Part shown: positions 1 through 6,840 of the stretch, in pieces
How the letters are laid out: each line of letters opens with the position of its first letter
Position numbering within the stretch: position 1 is the stretch's first letter
From: JAGNKE01 sp964583335
GTDB lineage: Bacteria > Pseudomonadota > Alphaproteobacteria > Micavibrionales > Micavibrionaceae
NCBI GenBank assembly: GCA_964583335.1
Contig: CAZOVG010000007.1
Coordinates: 62,001-126,000, forward strand
Length of the DNA stretch: 64,000 bases
Direction: 5' to 3'
Made by a program: the position numbers and the translations under genes
Notes under the pieces: generated by a model
What the model was told of the DNA's origin: nothing
The model's database searches: none
Seen by the model: only the letters and a program-made list of their open reading frames with translations

Positions 1-398
1 TCTCGCAGGTGCGTCCGCTCAAGCGCGGCGGCGGCCGCCGTTACTACCGGCCGGAGGACGTGGATCTGCTCAAACGCATCCACCACCTTTTGTATGTCGA
101 GGGCTACACCATCAAGGGCGTGCAGAAGCTGCTCAAGGATGTTGGCAAGAATCAGGTTCTGAAAGGCGCCGGCACATCGCAGGCGCTGCTCCAGAACCCC
201 GTGCCCGACACGCCTCAGGAGAACGAGCGCAAGCCCGCCCCTGTGGTGACCGCGCAAGTCGCCCAGCAATCCCGGGCGGCGCAGGTACCCGCCGAGCCCG
301 CGAATCCGCTCCTGACCGACCGTCAGAGAACGATCCTTGAGACGATGCTTGAGGAATTGCGGGAGCTGCGTAGCCTCATCAAACCCAAAAAACAGTAA
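1..398 (+). CDS. MerR-family transcriptional regulator, C-terminal part (5' end outside window)
   Basis: The reading frame is already open at the left edge and ends with TAA at 396-398, so only the C-terminal ~130 residues are visible. The stretch KRGGGRRYYRPEDVDLLKRI matches the second half of a MerR winged helix-turn-helix (R-x-Y/YRxxDVxxLxxI), followed by YTIKGVQKLL. A Pro/Ala-rich linker and a short charged C-terminal helix (LTDRQRTILETMLEELRELR) follow, the latter probably a dimerisation coil. No effector-binding cysteines are seen. In alphaproteobacteria a MerR-like gene of this type often lies between ihfA and tRNA-Pro; the tRNA-Pro downstream fits, but ihfA is not visible. The regulated genes are unknown. 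Confidence 0.8.
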   Translation, partial: SQVRPLKRGGGRRYYRPEDVDLLKRIHHLLYVEGYTIKGVQKLLKDVGKNQVLKGAGTSQALLQNPVPDTPQENERKPAPVVTAQVAQQSRAAQVPAEPANPLLTDRQRTILETMLEELRELRSLIKPKKQ

Positions 399-503
399 AA
401 TCGCCCCCGCTTTGGGTTTTTATGGCGTTTTGCCATTTGATTCTGCTATTGAAATACGTTACTAAGCTAGGGTCGAGGTTCACGGTTTTTATAAAGTCAG
501 CGA

Positions 504-580
504 AAACAAAGGCTTTCGAGAACCGCATCGCAGAATACTAAGAGGTATTTGAGAAGCGGAAGCACAGAAAGCCCTTGTTT
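504..580. repeat. Imperfect nested inverted repeat (possible structured element)
   Basis: Arms AAACAAAGGCTTTC (504-517) and GAAAGCCCTTGTTT (567-580) pair at 13 of 14 positions. Inside them CCGC (523-526) pairs with GCGG (556-559), and AATAC (534-538) with GTATT (545-549) around a 6-nt loop. The internal loops on the two sides are nearly equal in length. The symmetry suggests a long imperfect hairpin in DNA or RNA lying between the MerR-type gene and tRNA-Pro. It could be a small mobile palindromic element, a processing or leader structure, or a small RNA; nothing here decides which. Confidence 0.5.
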
Positions 581-635
581 GCAGGTCTTTAGAAAAGCCG
601 TGGGGTTTTGACCCTAAGATTGTTTTTTCAGGCAT

Positions 636-712
636 CGGAACGTGGCGCAGCCTGGTAGCGCACTTGCATGGGGTGCAAGGGGTCGCAGGTTCAAATCCTG
701 TCGTTCCGACCA
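636..712 (+). tRNA. tRNA-Pro (GGG anticodon)
   Basis: This is a 77-nt cloverleaf. Acceptor strands CGGAACG (636-642) and CGTTCCG (702-708) pair fully, with discriminator A and an encoded CCA. The anticodon arm is CTTGC-ATGGGGT-GCAAG, giving anticodon GGG. The T-arm contains GGTTCAAATCC. The 5' flank (399-635) and 3' flank (713-797) hold no gene I can support, apart from the inverted repeat listed separately. Confidence 0.95.
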
Positions 713-797
713 TTTTACTTTTTACCCCAACGGGGGTGAAAATTAAAATAATGGTGGTAGTGGCTTGAACAGGCTTCAGCTGATCATAAAGACTTAA

Positions 798-1745
798 GTG
801 CCTGCCTTGAGCCATAAAGCCGCCATCGACCCCAACCCTCTCTTCACCCGGATCGTCGATATCCTCACCGCCCCGCGCATGATCGCGGCCCGGCCGAAAC
901 TTAAATTTTTCCTCTCCGAATTTCTCCATTTCGGCTTCAAACAGGCTTGGGCCTGCCTCTTCGGCGGCCTGATGCTGGCCGCACTGGTCATCACCAAACT
1001 CCTCTGGTCGCCGGACCTCCCCCTCAGCCGCTACGATTTCATGTTCATGTTCGCCATCGCGGTCCAGATCGCCTTCGTCCGCTTAAGGCTCGAAACGCCG
1101 GAGGAAATCAAGGTCATCTTCATCTTCCACCTCGTCGGCACCGCGATGGAGATTTTCAAGACCCACATGGGTTCTTGGACCTACCCGGAGGAAAACCTGA
1201 TCCGCATCGGCGGCGTGCCGCTTTTTTCCGGCTTCATGTATTCGGCGGTCGGCAGCTACATCGCCCGCGTCTGGCGCATCTTCGATTTCAAATTCACCCA
1301 TTACCCGCGCCGCGACCTGACGGTTCTGCTCTGCGCGCTGATTTATATAAACTTCTTCACGCACCACTTCACAACCGACATCCGCCTGTTCCTGTTCGCC
1401 TTCACCATCATCCTCTACGCCCGCACCTGGGTTTATTACAAACCCCACGAGACGCATCAGAAAATGCCGCTTCTGCTGGGCTTCTTCCTCGTGTCTTTCT
1501 TCATCTGGATCGCCGAAAACGCGGGCACCTTCGCCGCCGCGTGGCGCTACCCCGATCAGGCGCATGAATGGTCGATCGTCTCCCCGCACAAGATGGGCGC
1601 ATGGTTCCTGCTGATGATCATCAGCTTCGTTCTGGTGACGTTATTGCACAAGAAAATCCCCGCCTATGAAGAAGGCAGGGCAGGGACTAGGAAATCGTAT
1701 GCGGCTCGTCCCACTCCGGAACGGGCTCGTTGGCCGGGCGGTTGA
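798..1745 (+). CDS. DUF817 family integral membrane protein
   Basis: This 315-residue protein has about eight hydrophobic segments, near residues 50-70, 78-95, 106-120, 140-157, 176-192, 197-212, 227-247 and 270-288. The pattern FxFKQAWACLFGG, YDFMF, HLVGTAMEIFKTHMGSW and the late segment FIWIAENAGTFAAAW is the signature I associate with the DUF817 family, whose function is not established. The GTG start at 798 lacks a clear ribosome-binding site; the next candidates would remove conserved sequence. The last ~20 codons overlap the convergent gene on the other strand (1687-1745) and look unconserved, so the C-terminal tail may be recent. The gene stands alone on this strand. Confidence 0.75.
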   Translation: MPALSHKAAIDPNPLFTRIVDILTAPRMIAARPKLKFFLSEFLHFGFKQAWACLFGGLMLAALVITKLLWSPDLPLSRYDFMFMFAIAVQIAFVRLRLETPEEIKVIFIFHLVGTAMEIFKTHMGSWTYPEENLIRIGGVPLFSGFMYSAVGSYIARVWRIFDFKFTHYPRRDLTVLLCALIYINFFTHHFTTDIRLFLFAFTIILYARTWVYYKPHETHQKMPLLLGFFLVSFFIWIAENAGTFAAAWRYPDQAHEWSIVSPHKMGAWFLLMIISFVLVTLLHKKIPAYEEGRAGTRKSYAARPTPERARWPGG

Positions 1746-2601
1746 CGATGGCCTTGTAAAGATCGCGCACCTTGGTCTCGCCCAGAACGTCGTCGCCCTC
1801 CTGATAATGGCCCATCCCCTCATGGCCGGACCGCTCAAGGCCGAACGCCTTGTTTTGCAAAAGGTGGATGGCGGGCAGAACCCGGTCGTAAATCTCGCAG
1901 ATATCCCGCACATGCGGCCGCTCGAAGCGCGCAAAATCCTCCACGCCTTCAAGGTCGCCGGGCAAAATCGCATCGTTGGGCGAATGAAAGAAAAACGCAT
2001 CCTCGAACCCCGGCGCCGTCACGGTCCAGCTTTTAAGATCCTCGCTCCGGTTGATCGAGATCCCCATCGCCCGGGCCTTGTCCTGAAACGCGGTGTCGCT
2101 GTAATGCACCTCTTCGCGCATCGCCTCATAACTCTGGCCCGTCTGCTTCTCCATGAGCCAGCCGAGCGTCCGCATCAGGTTTTCCTGCACCGCGAACTCG
2201 CGGTAGGTCGAAAGCACGTCCGTGATGAACTTTTGCCTGTCGTCGTAAAGCGTCTTGAAACGCCCCGTGACCGTGGCGTTCAGGATATGCTCGATCTGAA
2301 TATTATAGATCTCGGCCTCATAGGTACCCTGATAGGGCTGGGCGCTTAAATGCTCGTCGCGCGGCGGCGCGTTCAGCGCCAGCCCCAAAATCACGTGCCC
2401 GGCCTCGTGGGGCAGCGCTTCCTCATACCCGCCGAAATTCCAGACCGCGCGCGTATGATAATCGACCGCCTCGGCCAGCGTCATATCCTTGGAGAGCATG
2501 GTCTGCAACTCCTCGCCCCGCCCGCCGGAGGCCAGACGGTCCGGCGCTTCGCCGAGCCCCCGCACCAGATCCCCGAAAAATTTCTTGAACCCGCCCTTCA
2601 T
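1687..2601 (-). CDS. Hypothetical protein with HEAGH motif (paralogue of upstream gene)
   Basis: This 304-residue protein has no signal peptide. It is clearly paralogous to the gene immediately upstream: both share MLxxDMTLxxA, W-F, a histidine motif, YEAEIY, VEDFxRFxRP, IYDRxxP and a C-terminal VRDLxxA. Near residue 65 it carries HEAGHVILGLAL, which has the form of the HExxH zinc-peptidase signature, with conserved E residues of YEAEIY about 25 residues later. I do not recognise a named family. A gluzincin-like peptidase or a Coq4-like metal site are both possible. The ATG at 2601 was chosen because it follows the previous gene's TGA by one base; the longer open frame upstream is only the shadow of that gene. 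Confidence 0.6.
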   Translation of the reverse strand: MKGGFKKFFGDLVRGLGEAPDRLASGGRGEELQTMLSKDMTLAEAVDYHTRAVWNFGGYEEALPHEAGHVILGLALNAPPRDEHLSAQPYQGTYEAEIYNIQIEHILNATVTGRFKTLYDDRQKFITDVLSTYREFAVQENLMRTLGWLMEKQTGQSYEAMREEVHYSDTAFQDKARAMGISINRSEDLKSWTVTAPGFEDAFFFHSPNDAILPGDLEGVEDFARFERPHVRDICEIYDRVLPAIHLLQNKAFGLERSGHEGMGHYQEGDDVLGETKVRDLYKAIVNRPANEPVPEWDEPHTIS

Positions 2602-2602
2602 C

Positions 2603-3487
2603 TCAATGCCTCGGCTCCGGCGCATCCGCATCCGCGCCGGGGGCAGGGGGCTTGAACCCCGCAACCATCGCCGCGTGAAGATCGCGCACCCTGACGGTCC
2701 CCAGATCCTGCCGCAACGGCATGGCATGGGCCGGAACGTCGCCGTACGTTGCCCTGCGCTCCTCGATAAAATCCGTCAGCGCGTCCAGCCCCGGCTTGAT
2801 CCGGTCATAAATCGCCCCGGCCTCCGCATCGCTGGGCCTCGAAAAGCGCGTGAAGTCCTCGACCTCATCGATATCGTCGGGCATATAATGTTTGCGTTCG
2901 TCCACATACCAGAACCGTTCGTCCAGCGCCGGAATATCCACGCCCCATGTTTCCTGATCTTCCGTAACCTCGATGCCATACTTTTGAGCGAAATCATAGA
3001 AAACGAAATCCTTGTACGCGCAATCCCGGCGCGCCTGCTCCCCGTCGATCCCCGCGACCCGCCCGAGCCCCCAGCTCACCACGCGGTTGAGGTTGCCCAA
3101 CGGCCCGTAAGTGTCATAATTCTCCTGCACACGCTTTAAAAACAGGGCCTTTCTCTCAGCTTCATCAGCGGGCAGCTTTTCGTTGAGGCTGTCGAGCAGC
3201 GCCATCTCGGTGGAAACGCTGTAAATCTCCGCTTCGTAATCGGCCTGTGAAGGATAGTCGGAAGGAGCAAAGGGCAAAGTCTTGCTCAACGTCATAAGAA
3301 TATGGGCGGCATCGTGCTCAAAGCTGAATTCCGGGGTCAATCCCCAGCGTTTAAGATGGTTGACCCTGGCCTGCTCAAGAGTCATGTCCTCGCGCAGCAT
3401 CACCGCCACCTCGTCCTCAGGAACGGGCGGCGCGAATCCTCGTGAATCTGCAGAGGCGAAGCCGGAGGTTAAATTCTCGTCCTTCAT
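2603..3487 (-). CDS. Hypothetical protein with HDAAH motif (first of tandem pair)
   Basis: This 294-residue soluble protein is the upstream member of a tandem duplicated pair transcribed leftward. At the place where its partner has HEAGH, this copy reads HDAAHILMTLSK, keeping both histidines but replacing Glu with Asp, followed by QADYEAEIY. An HDxxH pattern with a downstream Glu is also seen in Coq4-type proteins, but the spacing differs and I cannot assign the family. Its stop is one base from the next start, so the two are translationally coupled. No ORF of either kind resembles a neighbour elsewhere in the window. The function is unknown. Confidence 0.6.
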   Translation of the reverse strand: MKDENLTSGFASADSRGFAPPVPEDEVAVMLREDMTLEQARVNHLKRWGLTPEFSFEHDAAHILMTLSKTLPFAPSDYPSQADYEAEIYSVSTEMALLDSLNEKLPADEAERKALFLKRVQENYDTYGPLGNLNRVVSWGLGRVAGIDGEQARRDCAYKDFVFYDFAQKYGIEVTEDQETWGVDIPALDERFWYVDERKHYMPDDIDEVEDFTRFSRPSDAEAGAIYDRIKPGLDALTDFIEERRATYGDVPAHAMPLRQDLGTVRVRDLHAAMVAGFKPPAPGADADAPEPRH

Positions 3488-3567
3488 GGATCAAAACCCG
3501 CTTTTTTGTTTATACTGGCGCAGTTCAACGAATCTGTCAATTTTCGTAACCCCGGAGGGCTTGCCCC

Positions 3568-3885
3568 ATGGAACTCTTGTCGGTTTATGTCACCTTCGCA
3601 AGCGAGGAACAGGCCCGCTCCATTGCGGAAACCTTGGTAAACGAGCGTCTGGCCGCCTGCGCCAACATCTTCCCGCCCCACCATTCGATCTACCGCTGGG
3701 AGGGAAAGGTTGAGCACGCCAGCGAGACAGCCGCCCTGTTCAAAACCACGGAAACCGCCTTCGAAACCCTGAAAGACCGTATAACCGAGCTCCACAGCTA
3801 TGATTGCCCCTGCATCGTGGCGTGGGAGATTGAGGAGGGGGCGAAAGCCTTTCTGGACTGGATAGTTAAAGAGACGGTACAATAA
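3568..3885 (+). CDS. cutA: Divalent-cation tolerance protein CutA
   Basis: This 105-residue protein matches the CutA1 family over its full usual length. The N-terminal VYVTFASEEQARSIAETLV strand-helix, the ERLAACANI motif, and the I-YRWEGKVE strand are followed by the alpha/beta C-terminal half with HSYDCPCIVAWEI. CutA1 proteins are small cytoplasmic trimers with a ferredoxin-like fold, linked to copper and other divalent-cation tolerance, although the biochemical role is unsettled. The ATG at 3568 follows a GGAGGGC box. The gene lies divergently from the HDAAH/HEAGH pair and 116 bp before rplM. Confidence 0.92.
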   Translation: MELLSVYVTFASEEQARSIAETLVNERLAACANIFPPHHSIYRWEGKVEHASETAALFKTTETAFETLKDRITELHSYDCPCIVAWEIEEGAKAFLDWIVKETVQ

Positions 3886-3892
3886 TACCGCA

Positions 3893-3917
3893 GGCTTAAT
3901 AAACTGTTTTTATTGCC
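3893..3917 (+). terminator. Weak hairpin after cutA
   Basis: GGC and AATAAA on the left pair with TTTATT and GCC on the right around CTGTT, with an internal TT bulge. The stem is AT-rich and there is no long T run, so termination of cutA transcription here is only possible. Confidence 0.25.
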
Positions 3918-3925
3918 GAAATTTA

Positions 3926-3954
3926 TTGACAAAGCGCCCCCGCTAAAGCATAAA
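3926..3954 (+). promoter_or_regulatory. Sigma70-type promoter of rplM-rpsI
   Basis: A perfect -35 box TTGACA (3926-3931) is followed after 17 bp by CATAAA (3949-3954), a 4/6 match to TATAAT. It lies about 45 bp before the rplM start, a normal leader length for this ribosomal-protein operon. Confidence 0.55.
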
Positions 3955-4001
3955 CACGGCACTTCGAAGACCAACAAGTTTGAATTAAGAAAGAGCTTCA
4001 C

Positions 4002-4466
4002 ATGAAGACATATTCTGCAAAACCCGCGGATATTGAGAAGAAATGGATCATTATCGATGCGGAAAATCTGATTCTCGGCCGTCTGGCCAGCGTTGTGGCC
4101 ATGCGCCTGCGCGGCAAACACAAGCCGACCTTCACCCCCCACATGGATTGCGGTGACAATGTCATCATCATCAATGCGGCGAAAATCCAGCTGACGGGTA
4201 ACAAGCGCGAAAACGACGTGTACTACTGGCACACCGGTCACCCCGGCGGGATCAAGCAACGCACGAAGGCCCAAATGCTTGATGGCAAATACCCTGAGCG
4301 CGTTGTACAAAACGCGGTCGAGCGTATGCTGCCCAAGGGCCCACTGGGCCGCGCCGTGTTCAAAAATCTCCGCGTATACCCCGGAGCCGAACACCCGCAT
4401 GAGGCACAACAGCCCGAAGTGCTGGACGTCGCCGCCCTGAATCCCAAAAACAAACGCACTGCCTGA
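4002..4466 (+). CDS. rplM: 50S ribosomal protein L13
   Basis: This 154-residue protein carries the L13 hallmarks: an N-terminal KTYSAKPADIEKKWIIIDAE, LGRLASVVAMRLRGKHKPTF, then HTGHPGGIK, and MLPKGPLGRAVFKNLRVYPG near the C-terminus. L13 is an early-assembly protein of the large subunit, binding 23S rRNA. Length and ends are typical. The gene is the first of a two-gene operon; rpsI follows after 14 bp, the classical rplM-rpsI pair, and a promoter lies immediately upstream. Confidence 0.97.
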   Translation: MKTYSAKPADIEKKWIIIDAENLILGRLASVVAMRLRGKHKPTFTPHMDCGDNVIIINAAKIQLTGNKRENDVYYWHTGHPGGIKQRTKAQMLDGKYPERVVQNAVERMLPKGPLGRAVFKNLRVYPGAEHPHEAQQPEVLDVAALNPKNKRTA

Positions 4467-4480
4467 CGGGACTTGAAAAC

Positions 4481-5041
4481 ATGACGAAGAAAACAGACAC
4501 CAAAAAAGAATCCGGCGCCAGACGCGGCAAGAAGGAAGAGGCCGTGAAGGACCTCCGCTCCATCGGAACCGTTGTGGCCGAAGCCAAGGCGAAGCCCTCT
4601 GCTGAAGGCGACTCCGCCGCGAAGCCCGAGAAAAAAGAACCCAAGCTCGACAAGCTGGGCCGCGCCTACGCAACAGGCCGCCGCAAGAACGCGGTTGCCC
4701 GTGTATGGCTCAAACCCGGCTCCGGCAAGGTTGTTGTGAACGGCAAGGAGCAGTCCATATACTTCTCTCGCCAGACGCACCTCCTGATCCTGAACCAGCC
4801 CTTCCTGATCGTTGACCGCGTCGGTCGCTTCGACGTGATGGCGACGGTAACGGGCGGCGGCCTCTCTGGTCAGGCTGGCGCAGTCCGCCACGGCATCGCC
4901 CGCGCGCTTGAAAACTTTGACCCCGCTCTCCGCCCGCCGTTGAAAGACGCCGGCATGATGACCCGCGACTCGCGGATCGTCGAGCGCAAAAAGGTCGGCA
5001 AGCACAAGGCCCGCCGGACCAAGCAGTGGGCGAAGCGTTAA
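4481..5041 (+). CDS. rpsI: 30S ribosomal protein S9 with long N-terminal extension
   Basis: The S9 core begins near residue 58 (LGRAYATGRRKNAVARVWLK) and runs to the basic tail ending KHKARRTKQWAKR, whose C-terminal lysine-arginine reaches the P-site of the ribosome. The core is normal length, but the protein is 186 residues because of a ~55-residue Lys/Glu/Ala-rich N-terminal extension. Shorter extensions are common in alphaproteobacterial S9. An ATG with a GGGAC-like box at 4481 supports the long form. An efficient terminator follows 30 bp downstream. Confidence 0.95.
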   Translation: MTKKTDTKKESGARRGKKEEAVKDLRSIGTVVAEAKAKPSAEGDSAAKPEKKEPKLDKLGRAYATGRRKNAVARVWLKPGSGKVVVNGKEQSIYFSRQTHLLILNQPFLIVDRVGRFDVMATVTGGGLSGQAGAVRHGIARALENFDPALRPPLKDAGMMTRDSRIVERKKVGKHKARRTKQWAKR

Positions 5042-5070
5042 TCGCCTCGGCCCCGCTTATCGAAATCTTC

Positions 5071-5104
5071 AAACACCCCCGCCCGCCGGGGGTGTTTGCT
5101 TTTG
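5071..5104 (+). terminator. Rho-independent terminator of rplM-rpsI
   Basis: Ten bases AAACACCCCC (5071-5080) pair perfectly with GGGGGTGTTT (5088-5097) around a 7-nt loop, followed by GCTTTTG. It stands 30 bp after the rpsI stop. Confidence 0.85.
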
Positions 5105-5123
5105 GGCCTTACTATCACCCACC

Positions 5124-5167
5124 TTGTCATCCCTGAGCTCCCCTTGTCATCCCTGCGCAAGCAGGGA
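5124..5167 (+). repeat. GTCATCCCTGCG palindromic repeat (partial plus complete copy)
   Basis: A truncated copy TTGTCATCCCTGAG is followed by a complete copy at 5144-5167, in which TCCCTGC and GCAGGGA form a 7-bp hairpin around GCAA. The same unit occurs around the GIY-YIG gene at 36.6-37.0 kb. This is an interspersed REP-like element. Confidence 0.65.
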
Positions 5168-5261
5168 CCTGTTGACCAATAAGGCCGCCGCCCGCGTCGT
5201 GCGCGTTGTGATCGTCGTGGTTCAAAGATATGATAGGCTCATATCAAAAACAGGAAACCGC

Positions 5262-5789
5262 ATGTCGAAATTCATCTACCCCTATCGCGGCATCATGCCG
5301 AAAATCCACGAAACCGCCTTCATAGCCCCCACGGCCAGCATCATCGGCGACGTGGAGATCGGCGCGGGCAGCAACATCTGGTACGGCTGCGTCCTGCGCG
5401 GCGACGTCAACCCCATCAAAATCGGCAAAAACACGAACATTCAGGACGGCGCGGTCATCCACACGACCAGCAATTTTCAGGGCACGACGGTCGGCGATAA
5501 CGTGACCGTCGGCCATCTGGCCATTCTCCACGCCTGCACTGTGGAGGATTACGGCTTTGTGGGGATGCAGGCCTGCGTGATGGACGGTGCTGTCGTTGAG
5601 AATATGGGGATGCTCGCCGCCGGAGCCTTGCTAACCCCCGGCAAGCGCGTCCCGAAGGGCCAGCTCTGGTCGGGCCGCCCCGCCAAATTCATGCGCGACA
5701 TGACCGAGGAGGAAAACAAATACATCCTCTGGTCCGCCGAACATTACAGAAAACTCGGGCAGGAGCATAAGGAAGCTTGTAAATCATAA
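5262..5789 (+). CDS. Gamma-class carbonic anhydrase family protein
   Basis: This 175-residue left-handed beta-helix protein is built from hexapeptide repeats (I-GDVEIG, VTVGHLAILHAC and others). The gamma-carbonic anhydrase zinc ligands are visible as the His of AVIHTTS and the two His of VGHLAILHAC, and the RGDVNPI motif matches the trimer-interface Arg-Asp pair. Proteins of this subgroup (YrdA/PaaY-like) often have weak or regulated carbonic anhydrase activity. The ATG at 5262 is preceded by CAGGAAA. A longer upstream reading frame runs through the palindromic repeat and was discarded. The gene is the last GC-rich one before the AT-rich TIR islet. Confidence 0.9.
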   Translation: MSKFIYPYRGIMPKIHETAFIAPTASIIGDVEIGAGSNIWYGCVLRGDVNPIKIGKNTNIQDGAVIHTTSNFQGTTVGDNVTVGHLAILHACTVEDYGFVGMQACVMDGAVVENMGMLAAGALLTPGKRVPKGQLWSGRPAKFMRDMTEEENKYILWSAEHYRKLGQEHKEACKS

Positions 5790-5839
5790 AAAAAGTAAAG
5801 TATTTTGAGTTGTAAAATAAAATTAAGGAATAAAAAAAT

Positions 5840-6670
5840 ATGACAACTAAAGTTTTTCTCAGCTGGAGTGGGGAACTTAGCTGTAAATTAGCTGAAGCTC
5901 TAAAAGAGTGGTTTCCTAACATTTTACAATTTGTGGAGCCTTATTTTTCGCCGATGGATATAGAGAAAGGCCAAAAATGGTCCTCGGAAATCTCGGAGCA
6001 CTTAGAAAGTACAAACATCGGGTTGCTCTGCCTTACTCCTGAAAATCTTAATCAGCCATGGATAATTTTTGAAGCAGGCGCGCTTTCCAAAAGAATTAAA
6101 GAATCAAAAGTTTGCACAATTTTATTCAATATAAACAATGCTGACATAAGTGGACCTTTAGCAATTTTTCAGCATACAAGATTTACCAAAGAAGATTTTA
6201 AAAATTTATTGATTTCAATTAACAATGAAGGAGGAGAATTAAAACTCGATGATAAGAGGCTAGATACTGTTTTTGAAAAGTGGTGGCCTGATCTTGAGCA
6301 AAAAGTCAAAAATATACTAAATGAAGAGGTGAAGCCTAAAGCTGTAGTACCACGAAAAGACAGAGAAATACTCGAAGAAGTTCTGGATATTGTTCGTTCA
6401 CAACAAAATTCTGTTAAAATTAAGAATTATTGGTTTCCTGACGGCATGATGGAGGTCGTAAACAGCACCCTAGAATATTGTGAATTGACTATTTATGCAA
6501 GAAATAAGGTCGGCACGGACAAGTATTACTTTGAAAGAATTCTAAATTTAATAATTAAATTAGTAATTGAGGTAAATCATCCGAATCCTGCCTTGATTTC
6601 ATTCAGAAAAAGAGCGGAAAAGCTTCTTGCACAATTTGAGGAAAGTAAATCTAACGATATATTTTCATGA
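5840..6670 (+). CDS. TIR-domain protein, candidate NAD-cleaving or immune effector
   Basis: This 276-residue protein is encoded in conspicuously AT-rich DNA, unlike both neighbours, which points to horizontal gain. Residues 1-150 match a bacterial TIR domain (TIR_2 type): KVFLSWSGELSCKLAEAL, a D-IEKGQKWSSEI box, IGLLCLTPENL, and WIIFEAGAL. Glu78 in FEAGAL sits where catalytic TIR NADases have their glutamate. The C-terminal ~110 residues contain coiled-coil-like helices of no family known to me. No companion sensor gene is adjacent, so it is a solo TIR. Bacterial TIR proteins act in phage defence (NAD depletion, signal production) or as host-directed effectors; the choice is open. AAGGAA lies 9 bp before the ATG. 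Confidence 0.85.
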   Translation: MTTKVFLSWSGELSCKLAEALKEWFPNILQFVEPYFSPMDIEKGQKWSSEISEHLESTNIGLLCLTPENLNQPWIIFEAGALSKRIKESKVCTILFNINNADISGPLAIFQHTRFTKEDFKNLLISINNEGGELKLDDKRLDTVFEKWWPDLEQKVKNILNEEVKPKAVVPRKDREILEEVLDIVRSQQNSVKIKNYWFPDGMMEVVNSTLEYCELTIYARNKVGTDKYYFERILNLIIKLVIEVNHPNPALISFRKRAEKLLAQFEESKSNDIFS

Positions 6671-6804
6671 ATGCGTATTAAATTCTATATCAGATCAAAT
6701 ATTCTAACCCAACTCCGGCTCCTCGAATAGGATCCGCTCCATCCCCGCCGCTGATATCCTCCCCGTCTGCCGCCCCCGCTGCGCACGCTCCGCCCGCCGA
6801 GGCC

Positions 6805-6824
6805 TAAGAAAAGCCGGTTTCTTA
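6805..6824 (-). terminator. Inverted repeat downstream of phaC
   Basis: TAAGAAA and TTTCTTA pair around AGCCGG, 17 bp after the phaC stop. The stem is AT-rich and no proper T tract follows, so it may or may not terminate transcription. The rest of 6671-6840 shows no gene. Confidence 0.25.
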
Positions 6825-6840
6825 TTGAGAGCGTTCGTGC

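Noticed and set aside
489..929. Minus-strand frame across tRNA-Pro
   Set aside because: It contains the familiar translated-tRNA artefact and runs through the inverted repeat into the DUF817 start; no family signal.
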